DNA of 64,000 nt from Cryptomeria japonica (lineage: Eukaryota > Streptophyta > Pinopsida > Cupressales > Cupressaceae): contig NC_081405.1 of the NCBI RefSeq assembly GCF_030272615.1, positions 470,510,008-470,574,007 of the forward strand, read 5' to 3'. Below the pieces are notes generated by a model. It was not told where the DNA came from, ran no database searches, and worked only from the letters and a program-made list of their open reading frames with translations. Position numbers and translations under genes: made by a program. Numbering within the stretch: the stretch's first letter is position 1; every line of letters begins with the position of its first letter. This document shows, piece by piece, positions 55,511 to 64,000 of this stretch.

Positions 55511-56600
55511 TGTATGTACTATGTGTGTGAAAAGTGGATAAGTATCTACAAGTTGTAAGACACAACACTTCAATTACATCATTGCATGCATGGTTAGACA
55601 GATATAATCATGAATATACAAACCATAAAAAATCGACCAATTGCCTTCTAAAAGATGCAAGTATAGACTTGCTCTTAGATTTGTCTAAGCATTACCAGTG
55701 ACTAGACTACACCAAGAGGAAGGATTTAATCTATATGAGCACAAGAATAAGCCAAATGGATGCAAGATTAAGCTAGATAAATGAATATTAAGCTAAATGA
55801 ATGAATATTAAGCTAAATGAATTCAAGAAATCATGATTAAACTAAATATGAAAAAAGCTAAACTAAGATGCAATAATCTCAAAGAACAATATCTTCAATG
55901 ACTTTAGAGAAAAAACTGCACAATAACAATAAATCTCTAGGGTGTTTTGAATGAGAGATTAAGGCTCAATTTGTAGAGATTCAAAAGAGAGACCAACGGT
56001 TAGGATCAATTAGCAATGAGCGGTTGAGATTCCTCAAGAAAAAGCACAATCCTGATTAGTTAAAATAATTGAGAGATCAGATTAAGTTAATCTTGAGATA
56101 GATTCCAATTATAGCTTGATTGAATGCATTCAGATTATAAGTCTAAGTCAGCATTGGAGATAAAATCAATTGATTCCATGCACTTGAGATAAAAGTTAGT
56201 CGATTCCATGCACTTTTCTTTAATTTGCTCAAGATTTTTATTTAGAAAAAGGCTTTTCAATACAAGTGAACCTCTTTCCTCGAGAAAATCTTTGAGTTTT
56301 ATTTTTAGAGAAAATGATTAATTCAATTGAATTGCTTTTCTGATTTCTCAAGTTATCTCAATTTTAGAAAAAGAAATATCTTAAGTTTGATTTCTTCTCT
56401 CAATTTAATTCTTTTCTTTTGTTTTCAATTTAACTCTTTCTTTTGTAAATTAATTCCTCTTTTTGTAATTAAATGGCAGCTTTATTTATTAATTAAATAT
56501 GCTAGGATATTTAATTAAATAAATAGGATAATTGATCAAAATGATTTAATTAATTAAATAAATATTTAATTAATATAGAGTGATTAACTTGCCATGTAAA
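55511..56600 (-). repeat. Probable 3' LTR of element B
   Basis: Resembles the solo LTR at 50,415: ACACTTCAATTACATCATTG and CATGCATGG near the left end, TTGCCTTCTAAAAGATGCAAG in place of TTGCCTCCTAGTAAATGCGAG, then GGTTGAGATT and AATTAAATA-rich sequence. Exact ends are not fixed (the left TG could be 55,511 or 55,523; the right end could extend to about 56,950). Confidence 0.55.
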
Positions 56601-57858
56601 AGAACCGATTCCAAACTTGATTTAAAAAGAATTGATTAAGCAAACCGAAAGAATCGATTCCGAACTTGATTGAACAAGAATCAATTAAGCAAAGCAAAAA
56701 TGTCCAACTTGATTTGATGTGATGAAACTGAACATCGATTTGAAGATTGATTTAGATAAGGACAAAGATTGATATGCCCCTAGAGATTGTTTTATTTGAC
56801 ATCGAAGAATCTCAACTTGATACGACTTGATTTAGTTAATACGATGTGATTTTTGCTCAACTTTAGATGAAGATTTGAAAATTTCTTGACTTTTGATGAT
56901 GATGACCACTGAAAAGATGTAATGAGTATGCCCCCTTGGGAGCAAAATTGAAAGTTAGTGAGAGTACAATGGTTGTAGGCAATTTTGAGAAGATTAAAAG
57001 ATTTAGCGATGATAATTTGAGGATGAAGATTGATGTAAGAATGAATTGAGATGTGAGTTGAATTCAAAGTAAACTAGTTCGAAAAAGTGCTTTGATGATG
57101 AAAGTGCTAAGTGGTCAGCTTTGTGAAATTTTGAATGGAAAATTGACGTTAGATTTTGATTTCGATCCCAAAAATGGACTCGGGACAATCGATTTAGGAA
57201 AGGGTACAAATTTTATGTCCACAGGAGAAAGTTTAAAAATTAGGGTTTGGGCTATATAAGGGGTTCAATGTGTCATTGTCAATTCATTTTTACCTCACAA
57301 AGTTTAAAATTTTGAAAAACCTTCTACCATTCTAATTCAAGAGCATCGATTCGAGTGCCAAAGGCGACATAATCGACCATGAAACTACGCCCCAATAGTA
57401 AGTGATCGATCTTTAGCCTTTGCATTTCTTAATTTTTGAATTTTCATTGAATTTTTTCATTTTTAATTTCATTTAAAGGCGTGTTTATCATTTTATCATG
57501 CGGATATTTACTATTTGTCGTATGAGTTTATGTCCATTTATGTTTTGTCATTTGGACATATAGGGTTTATTGTTTGATGTCTACTCGGGTATCATACGAG
57601 AGTCTTATTAAAAGACCATTTAGTCATGCGAGAGGATATTGTTTGTCATACAAGACCATTTAATCATTCAGCTTATAATTGTTGCTCGTACGAGTTTCTG
57701 CTTGTCTGTGGAAACTCGCATAAAAAACAAGTATTTTTGAGGGTGTAAACAACAATTTTTAATTTTGAATGTTGTATATTTGGATTCTATAACATGTTTA
57801 TCACATTCTTAGTGCAAATTTGATCACGTACTAATGATTTGTCTGTTCAATTTTGCAG
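56601..57858. other. Sequence between B 3' LTR and cargo gene
   Basis: Repeated AACTTGATTT and (A)GAATCGATT words at 56,600-56,830, and G-runs on minus near 56,773 and 56,932 (AGGGGGCATA) that could be polypurine tracts. 57,240-57,300 GGCTATATAAGGGGTTC is a good plus-strand TATA context upstream of the PMD gene. 57,600-57,720 has repeated CATACGAG/GTACGAG words. Confidence 0.5.
57250..57258 (+). promoter_or_regulatory. Candidate TATA box for the PMD cargo gene
   Basis: CTATATAAGG lies about 640 bp before the PMD Met and about 110 bp before a short ATG-led stretch (57,376). The plus orientation matches the cargo, not the element. Confidence 0.4.
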
Positions 57859-59652
57859 ATTTAGTTTCCTAATATTCAATTTCGGTGTACATTTCCACCG
57901 ATGATGAGGCTAGTATGTGATTTATCAGATGCACAAAGAGGTCATATTGGTTTGTGTGGATTCAGAGACCTGTTACAGATGCCTGATATTTGTGTGAATC
58001 ACCATATGTTGACTGCTTTAATTGAGTATTTTCATTCTGAGCATAATACCTTTCATTTATTGATTGGAGAGATGACCATCACGCCAGAGGATATATACAG
58101 GATTTTGAGGATTTTGTTTGCTGGAGATAAGGTTGATTATGATGCTACTCCTCGAATGGGTATTTTGTCTTTGAGACAGATATTCCATGATGAGACTATC
58201 CTTGATCACGCTATTACGTGGGATGATTTGATGAGTAGATATGGTGCACAGTATCCCCTAGCTTGCATTTTGGCCGATATGATTGGTTGTTTTGTGATAC
58301 CTGATAGGGGACAACAGGGATTTCTATGTGGTTGGGGCAGGATGCTTGAGAGGTTATTGACTCATCCAGTGAGATTAGGGTGGGGATCATGCTTACTCGC
58401 TCATATGTATCATGAGATGCATGAGATTGTGTATCGAGAGGGGAAGAGCATGGCAACAGGTCTATTAGTTTTATAGATATGGGCATGAGAGCATATCCCG
58501 GTATGTAGATCTATTGTAGATAATTCACGGGAGGTGCACTAGCCTATTGTATGTTTTTATTCAGGTTATGTTACACAACCTCACCTAGGCCAGACTGATT
58601 ATTGGAGGAGGCAGATGGATGATTTGATTGATGTAGTATGGAGACCGTATAGGGGTCTAGAGCTATGGGATGATTGGAGAGCATAGAGGAAGGATATATT
58701 TATGACTCGACCTCTCATTGGCAGATTGGTGTCTATTATTGAGCAATTTGTAATATCTAGGGTGATGAGATAGTATGGTAGATTGTAGAGTATATCCTAG
58801 GAGTTCATAACCTATGCTCGATATGGGGAGGAGGAGAGACGAGGATGGGCACTGAGACTGTCATATGTGTTGAGTATGCAGGAGTTAGCAGGTTTATAGC
58901 TATAGAGATGCGATTATCTAGAGGATGTAGTAGACGTGGGGGCATTTCCCCAGTATAGAGATTGGTTTCAGAGAAGTCCATTCCCTCAATTTATAGATCC
59001 GAGAGAGCATGCACCTCTTATAGAGGATATTGAGGAGGATGCACCATCATAGGCATGAGTACCAAGTCAGATACAGGGACGGGTGTAGGTATAGGGACAA
59101 AGAGTGGATGTACCTAGATGGACAAGAGGTGATCTTGGTGCTAGTAGCAGCAGGGCAACAATGGGAGGTTGACAACAATAGAGAGGGGAGGGTGGATCCT
59201 TAGGAGCTATTAGGGTTGAGGTTGGGAGTTCTATGGCAACAGAGGTTGGAGATGAGGAGGAGAGAGTGGATCTTAGGCAGGTTAGGTAGTGGAGAGATGA
59301 GCAGGGAGGCGTAGAGGGGGATGTTGGGAGAGAGCAAGGAGTACCAGATGTAGTATGATCTTTAAGGTCGAGGTTGACAGGTTTGTAGTCACAGTTGATA
59401 GTGGCGTAGATGTAGCTGGCAGAGTGAGACTGAAAACTTGTAGAGGTGAGAGCAGAGTGAGATGCTCTTCAGCAAGAGGTTTTGCATCAGACAAGCCATG
59501 TAGCTTATAGTGTAGCGGTCCTAGTAGCGCAATAGGTTGTTCTATATTCTTAGTATATGGCTCGATTTGAGGGAGCTAGGGCACCCAGACAAGATGTTAG
59601 TCAGTAGGCACCACCTCCTCCACCCGACAATGAGGGAGATGTAGAGAGCTAG
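57859..59652 (+). pseudogene. Plant mobile domain (PMD) cargo gene, antisense to element B
   Basis: One unshifted frame of about 598 codons; the open part from the Met at 57,901 is 191 codons. MMRLVCDLSDAQRGHIGLCG, NHHMLTALIEYFHSEHNTFH, LLIGEMTITPEDIYRILRI, GDKVDYD and WGSCLLAHMYHEMHEI match the plant mobile domain (MAIN/MAIL1-type) found in plant genes and transposons. In-frame stops from 58,474 on number 19 TAG (another TAG at 59,650 is taken as the end) and 7 TGA, with no TAA. A further TAG at 57,862 follows a TTTTGCAG acceptor-like site. The last 200 codons are Gly/Arg/Gln-rich. PMD proteins in plants act in genome stability and silencing; the role in the element is unknown. Confidence 0.82.
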
Positions 59653-61226
59653 ATTTGTTATATCTCTTAGATTTTGTTATATACCCCATTTTTGTAGCCT
59701 ATACGATTCTTGCTTCGATGAGATATTGTATTTGACAGTTGATATCATTTGTACTCTTAGATACTAATATTATAATGAGATATACGAGCTCTTGATTTGA
59801 TTTCATTGTACTTGTGTTGATTGATTATGAGATGTCTTTCTATATGCTTTATTCTATATGTATGCATATCTTTTCAGTATGGATCAATGTATTGGAGATG
59901 AATATGGATGTTTTTTTTTTGTTTCTTCTTTTTCAGATGCAAATAAATGATGAAAATGAGTAACGAGTAATGCAAATTGTTTATTTTTTATGCTATAATA
60001 TGAATGCAAATAAATATATAATGAATGTATGGATCTATATAAGATGCTCATGTATGTAGCTAACATCTCAATACACAAGTAATCGATCAGAGGAACTATG
60101 ATGAAAAAGAGACCACTTAGCTAAGAAATGATGATTGCTTTAGACTCTCATTCAAAAGATAAAGAGATCATTGTAATCATACCGAAATCGCTAAAAATGC
60201 ATAAAATTTAGAATGAATTCAACCTAAACTTAGTCACTAGATTTGGTTTGCTTAATTTTCATCACTGAGCATTTTACAAACACAATAGGAAAAATAGAGT
60301 TCCTTTCTTTTCATATGCAATATTAATTATCTTGTTTGTAATTACCCTTTTATCATTTATATCCTTGGACAGATTACACATACATCCAGATTGCACATTA
60401 AAGAAATTCCCTCAAATAGACAAAGAAATGACTCCAACCTCCCTGTAGAATACAAATAAGCAGAGTCGAGGTATGTGTGGTGATTTCACCTTGATGTGAA
60501 GGCAATTATCATAGACACCCAGCTTACTAGATGTTTTCAGATCATCGAAATCACTCCTACAAGTAGAAAACAAAGAAAAAGTATTATTACCCCAATCCTT
60601 TCTCCTCTTAGTCAAGATAGACTTCCTCGAGTTACTCAGAGGGAATAATACTTGAAAACCAACGTAAAAGACAACACACAAAGAAAAGTTCAATCATATC
60701 TCAAACATTGTAGTGATTGTTTTCAGTATTCTTGTTTTTCTTGTTTACTCTGTGATAAAACTCTTCAGTAGTTTGGAGACAGGTGACTGACTCAAAGTGA
60801 ATGACCTGGTACTACTGAAAAAAATATGACTTGGTTGATACTGCTTAGGACATGTAAATTGATCAGTTGATTACCCTAAGACTAGGAAATTGACCGATTT
60901 CAAGCCATGAGGGTTCCAAAAGAACTAGGATGTCACAAAAGCAACTAAAAGATATGTACAAGTGAAAGAAAAGATGCAGGAAAGTGGGATTGAAAACAGG
61001 AAATGCAAAATTTGCGTTGATAGACAAAGCGCTTGAGAACAAGAGTTACCTATTTACCAGGTTTTCACCTGCTTGACAAAGAATTTTTTTTTTCTACCAA
61101 GGTACCTGTTTACTAGGTTTTCACCAACGAATTTCATTTTTTTTCTTTTTCTTTTTATTTTTCTCTTTTATTTATTATTTTTTTTTCAAGACTTTTTAAT
61201 TGTACAGGTTGCTGGAGCAGAGAATA
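59653..61226. other. Spacer between cargo and integrase of B
   Basis: AT-rich, with ATGCAAATAAATGATG words (59,937-60,030) like element A's spacer. TTTACCAGGTTTTCACC at 61,048 and a variant near 61,105 also match A (1,840). No gene seen; the minus frame 60,412-60,693 has no family motif. Confidence 0.55.
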
Positions 61227-62340
61227 CTAAGTGAAGAATTTCTTCAAGTGGATGGTGTTGATCAGTTCACATAGCTGTTCTCCTTTTGATGTTGAGAGTT
61301 GATAGGTACCAGAGCCAAAAACTGCAGTAACAATGTAGGTGCCCAGCCAATTGGGTTCAAACTTCCCTTTGTTGTGTCAAAACTGTTGATTTTAAGTATT
61401 TTCTCTCAAAACAAGGTCACCAACCTGAAATTCTCTTTGTCTAACTTTCTTGTTATAACCTTTAGAAATTCTCTTTTGGTACGCTCTCAGATGATCAAAT
61501 GTCACTTGCCGGCATTCATCCAACAACTCGAGTTCTTGCAATGTAGATATTCTATAGTCTTCATCAGTAATAAGACCTTGCAAGGAAACTCTCAAAGAAG
61601 GAATTTCCACCTCAGTAGGCAAGACTTCTTCAGTTCCATACACCAAAGAAAAAGGTGTAGCCCTAGTAGGCATTCTAATACCAATCTTTTCCAAATTTGT
61701 TTACCGTTCTATGCAAGATAGTCAGTAGATTTTTGTTAGATGCTTTAGCTTGTCCATTACATTAAGGTAGTATATGGATGACTAATGCTGTTTGATTTTG
61801 AACTTTTCACAGAGCTCGTCTAGATCTTTGTTTTTGAACTACCCTCCATTGTCAGTCACAATTGAAGAAGGTATCCCATAACTGTAGATGATATAGGTAA
61901 GGATGAACAAAGCTACTTGTTTACCGGTTGTTTTGATTAGCGAAACTGCTTCAATCCACTTAGTGAAGTACTCAGTGGTAGTTATGAGAAAATTGTGTCC
62001 ATTAGATGATGCAGGATAGATTTGGCCAATGAGGTGAAATGCCCATTACTGAAAAGGCCAATGTGTGATGAAAGGTATTAAATCCCTTGCTAGAGCATGT
62101 ATGAGGTTCCCATGTAGCTGACACTTCTCACAAGTTTTAGCAAATTTTATAGCATCTTTTTCCATATTTGGCCAGTAGTAGCCAACCCTTAGCAGTTTTT
62201 GAGCTAAAGTTAGACCATTTGAATGAGATCCACAAATACCTTCATGCACCTCAGATAATGCATGTTGGGACTCTTTAGTTTCTAGACACCTAAGAAAAGT
62301 ACTATCCAAACCTCACCTATATAGATCCTTAGTGATGATG
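61227..62340 (-). pseudogene. Element B integrase (broken)
   Basis: N-terminal HHCC zinc region intact at 62,309-62,046: VHEGICGSHSNGLTLAQKLL, then KFAKTCEKCQ. The core is damaged: the first Asp position reads His (WAFHLIGQI), the second Asp is kept (IVTDNGG), and the Glu block (GQAE in A) reads DKLKHL. The C-terminal part (61,694-61,392) is open: [33 protein letters not shown]. It ends IHLKKFFT before a TAG at 61,227. Close to element A's integrase. Confidence 0.85.
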
Positions 62341-63070
62341 ACATACCATGAAGCATTTTAGATTAGGTTCCTTTTCTCATTACGAGTAAGATTAGCAGGG
62401 ATAATTTGGTCAAGCAAGTAAGAGTAAATGTGGTTATAGTGAGATGAATCATGTCCAATAATAGAACATACCATCTGGGACTCAAGGGAATCATATGCAG
62501 GATAATGTAACTCTTCCACTAGGAATTCATAGTAGAACTCAAATTCTTGTAGCTGTGGTATAGATGCCAATGTAGCCATAGCATTTGCTGCTTTGTTTGC
62601 TGATCTAGGAATCTGCTGAAATGATACAAAGGTAAAGTATTTATTGAGGTTATCAACCATTCTTTTATAGGGAATCAGTTTCTCATCCCGAGTCTGATAT
62701 ATATCATTGTGTTGGTTGATAATCAGCTAAGAGTCTCCATAGATGTGTAACTCAATAACCTTCCATTCAATAGCTAGCTTGATTCCATTTACCAAGGCTT
62801 CATATTCTGCAATATTATTTGTGCAAGGAAAGAGAATCTTGTAAGCCTTTGGGATTGAATATCTTTGAGAAGTGATAAAAAGTATTCCAACACTAGAACC
62901 TTGTTGAGTGAAAGATCCATCCACGAACATTTTCCAGGATCGTTGAGTAAGGTGCATGATAGATTGATCTATAAATTCTATGTGCAAAGGTTGATTGTCT
63001 TCAAGTGGAGCATCAACTAGTTGATCTACAATGACCTATCCTTTGATAGCTTTACGTTCTATATATTTTG
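62341..63070 (-). pseudogene. Element B second (archaeal-type) RNase H
   Basis: KYIERKAIKG, a TAG, then VIVDQLVDAP connect to MFVDGSFTQQGSSVGILF (first Asp), NNIAEYEALVNGIKLA (Glu), ELHIYGDS (Asp kept, unlike A), a stop, then QIPRSANKAANAMATLAS. The last acidic residue, Asp in A (VVDAMAT), is Asn here. Frame changes near 62,720 and 62,350. The element is cut by LTR H at 63,071. Confidence 0.85.
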
Positions 63071-64000
63071 TGTTATGCTCTCAAATTCATCATTGCTAAA
63101 TAGGAAATTAGGAAAATCACAAATCCCTTAACCATCTAAGCAATTCAAACACAAACCAATGAAATAGATGCAAAATAGAATAAGATTAAACAATGTAAAA
63201 CTCCCTATTGTGCATCATGCCTTCCATTATTCTTCTCCTCTTTGTAGTATGGTGGCTTTTAGATATCGTGTTGGCAACCTGCAAATGACACAAAGATTCA
63301 AAGTTTGTGATTGTTGAAAATGGAGATTGAATGCTCAATTTATAAAAAATTGGAGAGGATTGATTGAAAGGTAGAACAAATTGATCAAGAGGTGGAACTC
63401 AGGTGAGCTCACGTGCTGATTGATAGTTGAACTACTGATTTGGAGGTCAAACAAAATAGATTGAATAGATTAAATGAGTTAACTAATTTAGAAAAAGCTA
63501 ACTGAAGGAAGAAAAAGAATGATTGGGGGATAATTGATTGATGACAAAGAAAGCTTTATTTAGAAAAAGCTAACTAGAAGATGAAAATAGAGATTGGAGA
63601 GATAAATGATTTAATTAATTAATTAATTTAGCATGTTCTTGCACTTTGACTTAGATTTTCAATTTAATCTTTGCATGAGATTTATTCAAATAACTGAATT
63701 TATTTTAAATTCAATTTGTTATTTGAATATATTTAGAACTTGACTTTGATTTTCAATTTGATTTTGAAATCATGCACATATGATTGAATTTAGAAGAAAT
63801 TAGAAGAATTTGAAATGAAAATGAAATTAGAATTTGGGGATTTGGAAATGGAATTAGAAGAATTAATTAGCTAATTAAATAATTTAAAGAAACTATTTAA
63901 TTATTTTAGAAATGGAATTTAATTAAATAATAAAGATTATTTAAATTAAAGGATTAAATCATGATTAATTAAATAATAAATATTTAATTAATATTTAGAA
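63071..64000 (-). repeat. LTR H of a further Tat-like element, runs off the window
   Basis: Begins TGTTATGCTCTC exactly where B's RNase H reading stops. Contains a TATAAAT box on minus (63,338-63,344), TTGAATGCTCAATTTATA context and an AATTAAATAATAAATATTTAATTA-type end like the LTRs of A and the solo LTR. Whether it is a solo LTR or part of a full element cannot be seen. Confidence 0.7.

Larger units (their letters stand above)
55511..63070 (-). mobile_element. Element B: 3' part of a Tat-like Ty3/gypsy element with antisense PMD cargo
   Basis: Minus-strand pol remnant (second RNase H and integrase, 63,070-61,227), then spacer, a plus-strand plant mobile domain gene, and an LTR-like region at about 55,511-56,600. 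LTR H cuts it at 63,071 within the RNase H connection, so gag, RT and 5' LTR would lie beyond H. The integrase first Asp (His in WAFHLIGQI) and Glu are lost. Boundaries on the left are approximate. Confidence 0.75.

Noticed and set aside
57370-57860. A short first exon (ATG at 57,376, GTAAGT at about 57,395) spliced to TTTTGCAG before the PMD frame
   Set aside because: The phases do not match: joining the two puts the PMD frame out of register, so I kept the PMD frame from 57,859 without an intron.
57859-59652. TAG read as glutamine (alternative genetic code) as an explanation for the PMD stops
   Set aside because: TGA stops are present as well, neighbouring elements use and break at all three stops, and everything else is ordinary plant nuclear sequence; methylation-driven decay explains both TAG and TGA.
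1-64000. Endogenous pararetrovirus (caulimovirid)
   Set aside because: LTRs, target-site duplications and integrase domains are present and no movement or coat protein motif is seen; the elements are LTR retrotransposons.

Overview
This 64-kb window looks like plant nuclear heterochromatin made almost entirely of nested LTR retrotransposons. Every recognisable reading frame belongs to a Ty3/gypsy or Ty1/copia element or to cargo carried by one. I find no convincing host protein gene, tRNA, rRNA or CRISPR. The archaeal-type second RNase H, the plant mobile domain and the CAG-to-TAG decay pattern all indicate a land plant. The size and nesting fit a seed plant with a very large genome; a conifer is plausible, but the sequence alone does not prove it.

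Layout: (A) 1-12,940, minus strand, a large Tat-like Ty3 element cut by the left window edge. It has a 5' LTR, primer-binding site, long repetitive leader, gag, protease, a G-patch-bearing linker, RT, RNase H, archaeal-type RNase H and integrase. At the far left is what may be the tail of an antisense cargo gene. 12,941-16,583 is older background carrying a copia-type LTR (13,128-13,937) and a short non-autonomous element G (two 887-bp LTRs around 345 bp). (C) 16,584-31,136, minus strand, is a copia element with both LTRs and a GTCAC target-site duplication. It is split inside RT by element D (18,843-26,703), a Tat-related element with gag and a degenerate protease but no RT, RNase H or integrase, flanked by an AATCC duplication. 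31,142-33,895 continues the background and ends in a Pro/Ser-rich frame interrupted by copia element E (33,896-40,166, plus strand, TCCCT duplication), which has lost its integrase core. 40,167-47,063 is repeat-rich background. (F) 47,064-54,891, minus strand, is a copia element of the same family as E, interrupted by a solo LTR (50,415-51,412, AATGG duplication). 54,892 to about 55,510 is background. (B) about 55,511-63,070 is the 3' part of a second Tat-like element on the minus strand. Between its integrase and 3' LTR it carries a plus-strand plant mobile domain (PMD) gene. At 63,071 another LTR (H) cuts into B and runs off the window.

How the parts relate: A and B are parallel copies of one architecture, with pol followed by about 1.6-1.8 kb of spacer and then cargo in the opposite orientation. 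D could only have moved using the enzymes of a relative with a full pol, and G likewise lacks any protein of its own. C, E and F share gag-PR-IN-RT-RNH order, an initiator-tRNA-Met-type primer site, an LTR G-run followed by TGAATC(A/T), and a series of polypurine tracts before the 3' LTR. Relative order of events is readable from nesting: C before D, F before the solo LTR, B before H, and the background sequence before C, E and F.

The most notable observation is the antisense PMD gene of B. One frame runs unshifted for about 598 codons and is broken only by TAG and TGA, never TAA. That is the pattern expected from deamination of methylated CHG and CG sites. All calls are by eye from motifs and repeat boundaries.
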